This document shows positions 38,124 through 46,891 of a stretch of DNA of 64,000 nt, one piece after another. The stretch's first letter is position 1, and each line of letters opens with the position of its first letter. Source of the DNA: Mycobacterium arosiense ATCC BAA-1401 = DSM 45069 (GTDB lineage Bacteria; Actinomycetota; Actinomycetes; Mycobacteriales; Mycobacteriaceae); contig NZ_MVHG01000007.1 in NCBI RefSeq assembly GCF_002086125.1, positions 58,663-122,662 on the forward strand, read 5' to 3'. A program made the position numbers and the translations under genes. A model generated the notes under the pieces. The model saw only the letters and a program-made list of their open reading frames with translations. It made no database searches and was not told the DNA's origin.

Positions 38124-38684
38124 ATGGCGCACGGACTGATACTCGACCCCACCGCTACGCGGCAGGACGATATCGCTAGCCACGGTCCAGACGTCGGCGC
38201 CTTGTCGGGCAAACGGATCGGCTTCCGGGTGGACCGCATGTGGCGTGCTTGGGACTGGATCAGCGAGCTTTGGGCTGACAAACTCCGCACCGCCGGTGCG
38301 GAGGTGAGTTTTTGGCGTTCGGCCGGTCGCTCGGGCGAGGAGGGCGAACGCTGTGAGCGCGAATACGAGGCCTTCCTCGAGCAGATCGACGCGGCTGTCG
38401 TGGGCCTCGCCAACTGCGGGTCCTGCACCGGGTGGACCATCCGCGACGCGATCTCCGCGGCGAACCGGGGGCTGCCGACCACGGCCGTCGCGACGGCCAA
38501 CTTCGAGACCTTCGCCCACGAGATTGCGCGGCGCGGCGGGCGCTCGGGCCTTCGCGTTCACGTGCTGCCCTATCCGCTGAACGAGTGCGAGCGCACCGAG
38601 GTGTTGTCGATCGGGGAGGCGCATTTCCATGGCTTGCTCGAGACAATGGGCGCGCAACTCGCAGTCCAAGAGGTGACCGCGTGA
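38124..38684 (+). CDS. UGSC-type redox protein (Cys variant), small subunit
   Basis: 186 residues with the motif G-L-A-N-C-G-S-C-T-G-W, Cys98-Gly-Ser-Cys101. In related selenoproteins the first Cys is selenocysteine (UGSC), from which the family name comes; here it is a Cys homologue. The surrounding pattern (beta strand IGFRVDRMW, helix, DAAVVGLANCGSC, then NRGLPTTAVATANF) suggests an alpha/beta fold with the CxxC at a helix start. ATG with TTGAGGAGC upstream. The stop overlaps the next gene (GTGA), so both are probably one functional unit. The reaction is unknown. Confidence 0.65.
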   Translation: MAHGLILDPTATRQDDIASHGPDVGALSGKRIGFRVDRMWRAWDWISELWADKLRTAGAEVSFWRSAGRSGEEGERCEREYEAFLEQIDAAVVGLANCGSCTGWTIRDAISAANRGLPTTAVATANFETFAHEIARRGGRSGLRVHVLPYPLNECERTEVLSIGEAHFHGLLETMGAQLAVQEVTA

Positions 38685-39850
38685 CCATCGAACTGATCCG
38701 TCCCAGCGGCCGCCGCGCGACGCCGCAGCCCCAGCCTTTGATCAGCCGCGACTGCGGCCCCGACGGCTGCGAGGTGGACTGGCTGGCCAGCCGCACCCAT
38801 GAGGTCGACCTCGACGTCGAGGCCTTCACCGACTTTGCGCTGCAGCAGGGCTGGGGCGACGGCCTGCCGCTGATTCCGCCGACGTCCGGCCGTGTACGGG
38901 CCTTTCTCGCTCGTAACGACCGCTATCCCGACGAGATCATCGCCCACCTGCCGCCGACCAACGTCGAGCTCACCGTCGAGAAGATCGTCATCAACGCCGT
39001 GATGGCCGGCGCACCGCCGGAGTCGCTGGAGCTGCTGATCGCGATGATCGTCTCGATCGCCGACCCTGACTTCGAGCTCTACGGCGTCAACGCGACTACC
39101 GCGCCGGTATACCCGGTCTTCGTGGTCAACGGGCCTATCCGCAACGAGCTGGACATCCCCTTCAGCTACGGCTGCCTGGGCGGGATGGCAAACAAGGCCG
39201 CTGCGATCGGCCGGGCCGTCCGGCTGATCATGCGCAACGTCGCCGGCCAGGCCCCCGGAGTGACGTCGCAGACCACCTTCGGATCGCCTGGACGCGTGGC
39301 CGGCGTGGTCACCGGCGAATGGGAGGAGCGCTCACCCTGGCTCCCGCTGGCCGTGCGGCGTGATATCCGCGGCGACGCTCTCACCTCGTTCGGCGCTATG
39401 GGGACTCAGAACATCATCGATACGACATCGCACAAGGCGACGGATTTCCTCGAGATGATTGGCAAGTCAGTCGCTTACGCCGGCTGCAACTGCTTCTCCG
39501 GCGCGGTGCCCTACGGCGAGATGCTGGTCGCGATCAATCCTATCTGCGCCGAGATCGTCGGCCGCGAGATGCCCGACATCTCCGACGTGCAGGAGACGTT
39601 GTGGCGCTTCGCCAGCGTCGATGCGTGCTTCTTGCAGCGGCTGCACCGCGACCAGCTCGAGCAACAGGGCCGCATCCGCGAGGACGGCCGGGTCTATATG
39701 ACACCAGAACCCAAGGACATTCTGGTGTTCGTGGCCGGCGGCCCGGGCGGCCTTCACGCCACCGGGTTCCACAGCTTCGGAACATCGCTGGCCCAAACCG
39801 TGCCGGTAGCCGCGGCCGAGCGCACCGAGGGCGAGACTCACCCCCGGTAA
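38681..39850 (+). CDS. Conserved large partner of the UGSC-type protein
   Basis: 389 residues, GTG start overlapping the upstream stop by four bases. Conserved-looking segments are G-W-G-D-G-L-P-L-I-P-P-T, TVEKIVINAVMAGAPPE, ELYGVNATTAPVYPVFVVNGP and A-G-C-N-C-F-S-G-A, with Cys269 and Cys271 plus an N-terminal pair Cys25/Cys30. I recognise it as a type of protein seen beside UGSC genes but know no biochemical function. No signal peptide or helices spanning the membrane. The last 13 bases overlap the remains of a convergent gene. Confidence 0.6.
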   Translation: MTIELIRPSGRRATPQPQPLISRDCGPDGCEVDWLASRTHEVDLDVEAFTDFALQQGWGDGLPLIPPTSGRVRAFLARNDRYPDEIIAHLPPTNVELTVEKIVINAVMAGAPPESLELLIAMIVSIADPDFELYGVNATTAPVYPVFVVNGPIRNELDIPFSYGCLGGMANKAAAIGRAVRLIMRNVAGQAPGVTSQTTFGSPGRVAGVVTGEWEERSPWLPLAVRRDIRGDALTSFGAMGTQNIIDTTSHKATDFLEMIGKSVAYAGCNCFSGAVPYGEMLVAINPICAEIVGREMPDISDVQETLWRFASVDACFLQRLHRDQLEQQGRIREDGRVYMTPEPKDILVFVAGGPGGLHATGFHSFGTSLAQTVPVAAAERTEGETHPR

Positions 39851-40704
39851 TACGGTTCACGGAGGCCGCGCGAACCCAGTCCTTCGACGACATAGACGTA
39901 GCCCGACCCGTCCTGCGCTGGCCAGCCGAATTGCGTGGGATTGATCGTCGTGACATAGAGCTGGTCGAGGTTCGGCCCGCCCCCACGCCGCACTGGAAAT
40001 CAACGTCACCGGCATCTCGATTACCCGTCCGATATCCCCGTCAGGGCGGAAGGCGACGACCTTGCCGCCCTGGAAGATCGTGACCCACACCATGTCGTCC
40101 GCGTCGACCGCTGAGCCGTCCGGCACCCCGCCGAGTTCCGATGTACCGGCGAAAACACGCTTGGTCGCAATCTGTCCGGTTTCGGGGTCATAGTCATAGG
40201 CGAACACCGTGCGGACAAAGCTGTCGGCGGAGTAGAGCGTGCAGCCATCAGGTGAGAGACAATGGCTGTTGGACTGGTGAATGCCGCTGTCGAGTTTGCT
40301 GATGCGATGGCTGGTGCCGAGGCTGAATAACCCGCCGTCCGCCTGTGGATCGTCAAGCTGGGTGCTAGTAGCGCCGAACAAAAACCGGTCGCGCCGATCG
40401 GTTGCACCGTCGTTCACTGTCAGATATGAGCCGTCGAACGCCGGCCCGGCAATCGTTTCGGCCGCCCAGCTCACCAAATTGAGCGCATAAAACGAGGTCT
40501 CCACTGCCACTACCACGCCGCCACGCTTGCGCAGCGCCACGGCCCCGGCGCGCCCGGGCGTCTGCCAGCTCTTTGTTGCGCCGCCAGGATCGTGGCGGAA
40601 GATCCGCCGTAGATATCGAGGTAGTAGAGCGCCTGTTCGTCGGCGGACCACGGCGCACCCTCGCCATGCGCGCAACGTTCCGTATTGACACGTTCGATGT
40701 TCAT
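39838..40704 (-). pseudogene. SMP-30/gluconolactonase-like beta-propeller gene, frameshifted
   Basis: The start M-N-I-E-R-V-N-T-E-R-C-A-H-G-E-G-A-P-W is typical of SMP-30 proteins (metal-ligand Glu). The frame changes near 40600. The middle reads SNSHCLSPDGCTLYSADSFVRTVFAYDYD and GGVPDGSAVDADDMVWVTIF in a second frame, and a further shift near 40000 leads to an end reading G-L-R-E-P-Y-Y-R-G. At least two frameshifts in about 290 codons. The intact gene would encode a lactonase fitting a Baeyer-Villiger pathway. Confidence 0.85.
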
Positions 40705-40805
40705 GCTGGCCTTCCGGTACCTGTCGCGATGCTTCGCAGGCGAGTGGGTGCCGTCACTGCGGAGAGGGGGAGACGAAGCGGGGTGACCACCGGACCGCTC
40801 GCGGA

Positions 40806-41554
40806 TTAGCCACCATCGACGGCCAGTGCGGCGCCTATGATCGAGGCGTCGCCGCTGGGAAAAACAATGCGGCGGCGGCAAGTTCGGCGGATTGGCCCCA
40901 ACGCGCCATGGGCGTCGCCAAGTGCTCACCGCTCGGTACCAAATCGTCGGGTTTAGCCCCGGCGAGTCCGGTGTAAGTCATGCCCGGGCAGATCCCGTTG
41001 ATACGCACGCTGGAGCGGGCATAATCCAATGCCGCCGATTTCGTCATCTGCACCACGGCGGCTTTGGCTGCGGCATAGCAGGAGAGGCTTTTCCAGCCGA
41101 CAAGCGCCGAAGCGGACGCGGTGTTAACGATTGCACCGCCGCCGATTTCGAGCATGACGGGAATAGCGTATTTCATGCCGAGGAATACGTCGTTGAGGTT
41201 GATCGCCACGATGTCGTCGAATAGTTCTTCGCCGGTGTCAAGCCAGTGCGACGTGCAGCCCGCCGAACCCGGCGTTGTTGAGCAGAACGTCGGCGCTGCC
41301 GAACCAGTCGACGGCTGTGGTGATCATGCGTTGGACGTCGGAGGCGTTGGTGACGTCGACATGAACTGGCGCAAGCGCGCTCGCCAAGCAGTTCGGCGAT
41401 GTCGCGCTCGTGCCCGCTGATGTCCGCGCAGACGACGCGTGCTCCTTCGTCAACGAATCGCTTGGCAGCGGCCCCATCCGATACCGGACCCGGCACCGGT
41501 GATGATGGCGACCTTGCCCTCGAGTCGGCCATCTTGATGTGTATCTGGAGCCAT
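40806..41554 (-). pseudogene. Short-chain dehydrogenase, frameshifted
   Basis: Starts with M-A-P-D-T-H-Q-D-G-R-L-E-G-K-V-A-I-I-T-G then AGSGIG, the SDR nucleotide motif. Several frame changes follow (near 41480, 41250 and 40865). The catalytic region SCYAAAKAAVVQMTKSAAL is in another frame, and the end reads S-G-D-A-S-I-I-G-A-A-L-A-V-D-G-G. About 250 codons in total, at least three breaks. Confidence 0.85.
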
Positions 41555-41904
41555 AGCTGTGTTGCATCCTATTACGGCCGGGCACCTCGGCCGGCGATGC
41601 ACGTGCCGCTAAGTGTATGGCGGGCCAGGATGTTCTCGGGTTGGTAACCGTAAAGGTAAATGTGCGAGTCCGCCGGTCGATGATGGTGCGTGCCAGGTGA
41701 ATTCGTGGTAGCGCCGGTGCGGCAACACCCTATCACCGAGACCTGGCTGGGCCGACGTCGCTGTGCACCTGCGACTTGGGAACTGTAGGGTGGACGTCCC
41801 ACGGTGACATCTGGGTTGATGTCGGTCGGATTGGAATCGACGGCAAGGGCTACGTGTTCATCGATGAGTTTCGAAAGCCACTTGATCACTGCACTCATCC
41901 ACTG
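41555..41904. other. Gap with no recognisable gene
   Basis: A 350-bp stretch between a dead SDR and a VOC gene. A minus-strand open frame (41572-41898) exists but matches no family I know and lacks a ribosome-binding site. No repeats or palindromes noticed. Confidence 0.4.
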
Positions 41905-42447
41905 TCAGAAGCTAACAGTGTATGTTTTGCCGTCCCAGGTTTCGGCGGCGGCGCGCATGGCGGCGAACGTTTCGGTAAGCGCGGGGTTGGATTCGAGCAG
42001 CTCGACCATGATACCGAGTGTGGGCGATGTGTCGACGTAACAGACGCGGCTGCCGTTCCATACACCCTCGAATGCGAGTTCTGCCCCTGCGTCAGTGTAG
42101 GCGTCGCGATCTGTTTCGTAATCCTGACACACCAACGCTATGTGGTGGAGCCCAGCCCGCCCACGGGGGACGAGATCACGGAACACGCTGGTATCGTCGT
42201 TGTCCTGGCAGACCAGTTCGATCTGTAGATCACCCGCATAGGCGATGGCGATTGCCAGCGCGGGAAACTCGGTGCTTCTACCGCGGTAGCGGGCATCGGT
42301 GAACTCAATCCCGTCGAAGCGGAAGAAAGGCCCGACACCGGCGCTGCGCACCCACGAGTCGATGGCGGTCGAGACGTCGGGTACCACCCAGCACACCTGC
42401 ATGAAGTTTCGGTTGGGAAAAGGCTTGGAAACAGACAAAGTGGCCAT
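41905..42447 (-). CDS. VOC family protein 2
   Basis: 180 residues with two VOC modules: NFMQVCWVVPDVSTAIDSWVRSAGVGPFF and LHHIALVCQDYETDRDAYTDAG, and a final strand GIMVELLE with the metal-ligand Glu. The ATG is chosen for its M-A-T-L-S start; a TTG at 42456 lies closer to the GGGGG upstream. It is the only apparently intact minus-strand gene in the island and may have been cotranscribed with the two dead genes downstream. Confidence 0.8.
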   Translation of the reverse strand: MATLSVSKPFPNRNFMQVCWVVPDVSTAIDSWVRSAGVGPFFRFDGIEFTDARYRGRSTEFPALAIAIAYAGDLQIELVCQDNDDTSVFRDLVPRGRAGLHHIALVCQDYETDRDAYTDAGAELAFEGVWNGSRVCYVDTSPTLGIMVELLESNPALTETFAAMRAAAETWDGKTYTVSF

Positions 42448-42830
42448 CTGACGCAAGCTACCCCCTTACACAGCGAAATACCAAGGGGCGCCGCGATTTC
42501 AGCCGCATCACCACCAATGACCTAATCACGACGACGGATTCAGCGTCGAGCTCGATCGACGATGCGGCCGCACTCGCTCGTCGTGCCAAAGCTTCGACGA
42601 TTGAACAAATCGCCAACAGCGAGATGAATCTCCCCTGGTTGGTGCGCCGACCACTGACCAAAGCTGGTCCGTACAATTTGTCTATTAAATGTGTCGCCGC
42701 GACTGAATGCCGGGTCCCGGCTTCTGCAATGTAAACTTCCCGTCCCCCAGCCCGTTCTCGATTGCTTGACGCACTGATAAACCTGCCTAATGATATTTGA
42801 CGTCTTTTATCCGGACAAATAGGAGTGGTG
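42448..42830. promoter_or_regulatory. Divergent intergenic region with a TTATCCGGACAA operator-like site
   Basis: Noncoding gap between divergent VOC 2 and SDR 4. At 42807-42818 TTATCCGGACAA differs by one base from the palindrome at 35028-35039. It lies directly upstream of an AGGAG (42821-42825) that serves the small ORF at 42831. Nothing else recognised. Confidence 0.45.
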
Positions 42831-43001
42831 ATGATCGCGCAGACGTTGGAAGGGGAGCTCACAATGCAAAGTCGGCGGTGCGCGCCGGTGCGCTTCGACC
42901 CCGACATGGTCGGCGGCTCGCGTTCGGGATCGATGGTTAGCCGCGGTGGCTGCGTTCTACGCGAAATCCCGAACGTCCCTTCGGTTTCGGAGCCGCGATG
43001 A
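42831..43001 (+). CDS. Possible 56-codon leader ORF
   Basis: ATG with AGGAG five bases upstream; the frame ends in CGATGA, which overlaps the start of SDR 4. This is the arrangement of a translated leader or a truncated upstream gene. The peptide (start M-I-A-Q-T-L-E-G-E-L) matches no family I know and is Arg/Ser/Gly-rich. Confidence 0.3.
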   Translation: MIAQTLEGELTMQSRRCAPVRFDPDMVGGSRSGSMVSRGGCVLREIPNVPSVSEPR

Positions 43002-43762
43002 CTGCACCACTTGTTGATACTGCGGCGTTGGTGACCGGTGCCAGCAGCGGTATCGGTGCGGCCACTGCACAAGCACTGGCTGCCCACGGCGCCGCGGTGG
43101 CCCTGCTGGCGCGCCGCACCGACCGGCTTGAAAAACTCAAAGCGGATATCGAATCGGCGGGCGGCACAGCACTGGTGGTGCCCGCCGACGTCACCAACGC
43201 TGAGCAAGTGGCCGCCGCGGTGGCTCGGGTGGTGACCAAATTGGGGCGCCTGGACATCGTGATCAACAATGCCGGGCTGATGAGCCTGGGTTCGGCCTCC
43301 GATGCGCCCCTGCAGGAGTGGGACGAGCTGGTGGCGGTCAACGTCCAGGGCGTTTTGTATGTCACCCGCGCCTCATTGGCCCATTTGATCGACGCGGCCA
43401 GCAGCTCACCGCGCGGGGTGGCCGATCTTGTCACCATCAGTTCGGTTGCCGGCTGGTTAGCGCGACCTGGCAGTGCGGTGTATTCGCTGACCAAATTCGG
43501 TGTCAACGCGTTCAGCGAAGGTGTACGCCAAGAGGTGCTCGGCCAGCGGGTTCGTGTCGGCGTGGTGGGATCGGGCACCACCGACACCGAGATCAGCAGC
43601 CACCTGCCCGCGCAGGCCCGCGAGGCGTTCGAGCGCCTCACCGGCGACATGGTCAGGATGCGGCCCGAGGACATCGCCGACGCGGTGATCTACATGGTGA
43701 CCCGCGACCGTCGGGTAGCGGTCAACCACATGCTGGTACGCGCTGCCGAACAAACCTGGTGA
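42998..43762 (+). CDS. Short-chain dehydrogenase/reductase (SDR 4)
   Basis: 254 residues: ALVTGASSGIGAATAQAL, then LLARRTDRLEKLKADIE, where the Arg-Arg after beta2 indicates NADP(H). NNAG at beta4, Ser in ISSVAGWLARPGS, Tyr-Ser-Leu-Thr-Lys as the active-site pair. Resembles YdfG/clavulanate-dehydrogenase-type SDRs. Start overlaps the small ORF upstream. Confidence 0.92.
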   Translation: MTAPLVDTAALVTGASSGIGAATAQALAAHGAAVALLARRTDRLEKLKADIESAGGTALVVPADVTNAEQVAAAVARVVTKLGRLDIVINNAGLMSLGSASDAPLQEWDELVAVNVQGVLYVTRASLAHLIDAASSSPRGVADLVTISSVAGWLARPGSAVYSLTKFGVNAFSEGVRQEVLGQRVRVGVVGSGTTDTEISSHLPAQAREAFERLTGDMVRMRPEDIADAVIYMVTRDRRVAVNHMLVRAAEQTW

Positions 43763-44437
43763 TGATGCTGGCCGCGCCTGATGGTGGAGGATGTCTGCGG
43801 ACTTCAGTTCTGGTGGGTTGTCTTATGAGCTGGTCTAAGAGCAGACCGGTTTGTTCGCCGATCAGGTGTTGCGAAAGCTGAAGGGCTACCCGAAATCGCC
43901 CCCGAGTTGCGAGCCTTTTCAGCCGCAACGAATACTGACAACGGGCGTGCTGCTCTTCCTCAATCGCCTGCGCGGCATGGCGGTGGGAAGCCTTTGCGCC
44001 CGACCGCAATCCCTGATACTGTCAAGTACTATACAAACTTGCCGTTGACTCACCGGATGCGTATCTGCGGGCTGGTCCTGGGCTGTTGGCGAGAACACCT
44101 GGCAGCCCAAGCTGGTGTCTAGAAATTATGTCCATACAAGACAGCGGTTGCCGCCCTGTGGGCGCGGGAATCTGGCCACCCATCATCACTGCCTCTGCCT
44201 TGGATTACACCCTTGACCTCGGTATCAGGACGGGTGAATTATGTCTAGGGGTTGCGGGAAACTATCAGCGCGGGCCTACAAAGGAAGCAGGACTTGTCTG
44301 GACAATTAATAGCTTACATCTGGCCGGGCATCGAGGTCCTGTGGTGCAGTGAGGGCAAGTCACCGTGGCCTGAGGCGCCGGTCCGATTGCGAGACGTCCA
44401 GAATCTGCCCTGCAGGAAGAGTTGGGGAAATCTGATC
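43763..44437. other. Long gap holding motif copy 3 and an operator-like palindrome
   Basis: 675 bp without a convincing gene. A short plus-strand stretch around 43846-43910 (F-A-D-Q-V-L-R-K-L-K-G-Y-P) looks like decayed coding sequence but I cannot name it. The third copy of the 33-bp motif lies at 44004-44036 on the minus strand (TTGTAT-N5-TTGACAGTAT, third block degenerate). TTGTCTGGACAA at 44294-44305 is a one-base variant of the palindrome at 35028. Confidence 0.5.
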
Positions 44438-44770
44438 ATGACCGTCAAGGTGTGTGAACGCATCCTGGATCTCTTCGAGGCGAGAGGCATCGCCTCCCTG
44501 TTTGGTATCCCCGACCCGAACTTCGTGCATCTGTTTCACGAGGCACAGCGGCGTGGTTGGGATGTCGTGGCGCCGCATCATGAAGAATGTGGCGGATTCA
44601 TGGCCGAGGCCGTTTCGTGTATGACCGGAAAGCCGGGACTGTGCATCGGGACGCTGGGCCCGGGCCTGGCCAATCTGGCCGGGGCAATGATGTGCGCGAA
44701 AGTCGAGAACTCGCCCGTCATCTTCCTCGGCGGTCAGCGGGCCAGGGTCACCGAGCAACGGTCCGACCCG
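44438..44770 (+). pseudogene. N-terminal fragment of a thiamine-pyrophosphate-dependent enzyme
   Basis: The frame M-T-V-K-V-C-E-R-I-L-D-L-F-E-A-R-G then LFGIPDPNFVHLFHEA, APHHEECGGFMAEAVS (with the TPP-activating Glu) and TLGPGLANLAGAM is the first domain of acetolactate-synthase-like enzymes. After about 110 codons the sequence switches without a stop into the C-terminal part of a Rieske oxygenase. The other two TPP-enzyme domains are missing. Confidence 0.85.
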
Positions 44771-45062
44771 AGTTACGATCCGAACAAGTGCATCTTCGAA
44801 GTTGCCGTATTCGAGCTTTTCCCCAAAGGCCAGGATCCGCAGACGGACTGGGTCTACTCGCCAGCAGACGACCCAGATTGGCGCACCGTCTTACCACATG
44901 GCAGCGGTGCAGCAGGGCATAAAATCCCTTGGCTTTCCCGGCACCAAACCCAATCCCTATCGCGAGCGCAACACGGCCAATCTCCACCGCCAACTCGCGA
45001 AGTACACGGGTACTGGCGAACCACGCGAGCTCCCGACGACGAGGGGTGAGACGCTCACATGA
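44770..45062 (+). pseudogene. C-terminal fragment of a Rieske non-heme iron oxygenase alpha subunit
   Basis: The stretch D-P-N-K-C-I-F-E-V-A-V-F-E-L then PKGQDPQTDWVYSPADDPDW, and in a shifted frame MAAVQQGIKSLGFPGTKPNP followed by N-L-H-R-Q-L-A-K-Y, follows the conserved tail of Rieske oxygenase alpha subunits (the Q-Q-G-I-K-S segment is a strong marker). Frameshift near 44900. No Rieske cluster domain or iron triad remains. Its stop overlaps the BVMO start (ATGA), so an intact upstream oxygenase gene was once coupled to the BVMO. Confidence 0.78.
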
Positions 45063-46891
45063 CATGCGAGCCGACGCAAACACCGCAGGACCTTGATTTC
45101 TCGGCGCTGCGGGAGAAGTACCGTCAGGAGCGGGACAAACGGCTGCGTACAGACGGTTCGAAGCAGTACATCAGACTGTCGGGCGACTATGAGGACTATT
45201 ACGAGATCGACCCGTACACACCAGTGGCGCCCCGCGACCCGATCTCGGAAGACATCGATGTGGCTGTTCTGGGTGGGGGTTTCGCCGGCCTGCTGTGCGC
45301 TGCCGATCTGAAGAAGGTCGGTGTCGAAGACGTCCGGATTATCGAATTCGGTGGAGATTTCGGCGGTGTGTGGTACTGGAACCGCTTTCCCGGTATCCAG
45401 TGTGATAACGAGTCCTATTGCTACATACCGCTTCTCGAAGAGCTGAATTATGTCCCGACCAAGAAGTTCATCGACGGGGCGGAGATCTACGAGCATTGTC
45501 GGCGCATCGGCAAGCACTTCGGCCTGTATGATTCCGCGATATTTTCCACCCGGGTACGCGCCTTGCAGTGGGACGAATCGGTCAGGCGCTGGCGGATCAG
45601 CACTAATCGCAACGACGAGATCCGGGCACGCTTTGTCGTCCTGGGCGCCGGCAGCCACCATATGCCGAAGTTGCCGGGCATCCCCGGGATCAACGACTTC
45701 AAGGGCCACAGCTTTCATACGGCGCGTTGGGACTACGACTACACGGGTGGAGATGCGAGCGGCGGCTTGGACAAGCTCGCCGACAAGCGGGTCGCGATCG
45801 TCGGCACGGGTGCTACCGCCATCCAAGTCATCCCGTTTTTGGGCTGCTACGCCAAACACCTCTACGTCTTTCAGCGCACGCCTTCCACTGTTGCCGAGCG
45901 CGACAACCGGCCGACTGATCCCGAATGGGTAAAAACGTTGAAGCCGGGATGGCAGCAGGAACGTCGACGCAACTTCCATGCTTGGACCTTCGAAGGCGGC
46001 GCGCCGGGCCAGCCGGACTTCGTGTGCGATTTTTGGACTGAACTCGGCCGCAACACGGCTGCAAGGATTCTCGCGCGGGGGAACCCAGCTGAGCTGACAC
46101 CCGAAGAGTTCATGGCACTGCAGGAGGAGGAGGACTTCAAGGTAATGGAGCGGCTGCGGCGCCGCGTCGACAGCATCGTCGCAGACCCCCAGACCGCCGA
46201 AGCGCTCAAGCCTTACTACCGATTTTTCTGCAAGCGGCCGTGCTCTAACGACGACTACCTGCCTACGTTCAATCGTCCGAACGTCACGCTGGTCGACGTG
46301 TCGGCGTCGCAGGGTGTGGAGCGGGTAACGGAAAAGGGCCTGGTAGCCAACGGAGTCGACTACGAAGTGGACTGCATCATCTATGCGAGCGGCTTTGAGA
46401 TCTCCACTGAAGTCAGCCGACGCTACAGCATCGACCCGATCGAAGGCCGTGACAGTTTGTCCTTGTTCGATAACTGGCGGGACGGCTTTCGTACCTTCCA
46501 CGGCATGACAAGCTGCGGTTTTCCCAACCTGTTCTTCACCGGCTTCACCCAGCTCGGGGTGGCGGCCAATATCACCGCAAACTACGAGCTGCAGGGTGAG
46601 CACATCGCCTACATCATCGCCGAGGCCCTGGCCCGTGGTGCGACGACCGTCGAGCCCAGCCACCAGGCCCAGGACCAGTGGATAACGACGATGCGCGAGA
46701 CCGCAGTCGATAACAGCCGGTTCGAAATGGAGTGCACCCCCGGGTATTTCAACAACGAAGGAGGGGGAGGGGGCGAAGGGATCCGCTCGTATCTGGGTGA
46801 GCAGTACGGGCCCGGCTTTTACGCATTCGCCGAGCTGTTGGAGAACTGGCGCGCCAAAGGCGAACTCGACGGCCTGGTACTTGGAAGATGA
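45059..46891 (+). CDS. Flavin-containing Baeyer-Villiger monooxygenase
   Basis: 610 residues. FAD Rossmann motif GGGFAG at 72-77; the BVMO fingerprint FKGHSFHTARWD at about 214-225; the NADPH motif GTGATA follows in VAIVGTGATAIQVIPFL. Type I BVMOs insert oxygen next to a ketone, giving esters or lactones. The long N-terminal extension (about 60 residues before the first Rossmann motif) is like cyclopentadecanone- and steroid-type BVMOs. It heads a run of coupled genes with SDR 5, a CoA-transferase and a P450. Confidence 0.95.
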   Translation: MTCEPTQTPQDLDFSALREKYRQERDKRLRTDGSKQYIRLSGDYEDYYEIDPYTPVAPRDPISEDIDVAVLGGGFAGLLCAADLKKVGVEDVRIIEFGGDFGGVWYWNRFPGIQCDNESYCYIPLLEELNYVPTKKFIDGAEIYEHCRRIGKHFGLYDSAIFSTRVRALQWDESVRRWRISTNRNDEIRARFVVLGAGSHHMPKLPGIPGINDFKGHSFHTARWDYDYTGGDASGGLDKLADKRVAIVGTGATAIQVIPFLGCYAKHLYVFQRTPSTVAERDNRPTDPEWVKTLKPGWQQERRRNFHAWTFEGGAPGQPDFVCDFWTELGRNTAARILARGNPAELTPEEFMALQEEEDFKVMERLRRRVDSIVADPQTAEALKPYYRFFCKRPCSNDDYLPTFNRPNVTLVDVSASQGVERVTEKGLVANGVDYEVDCIIYASGFEISTEVSRRYSIDPIEGRDSLSLFDNWRDGFRTFHGMTSCGFPNLFFTGFTQLGVAANITANYELQGEHIAYIIAEALARGATTVEPSHQAQDQWITTMRETAVDNSRFEMECTPGYFNNEGGGGGEGIRSYLGEQYGPGFYAFAELLENWRAKGELDGLVLGR

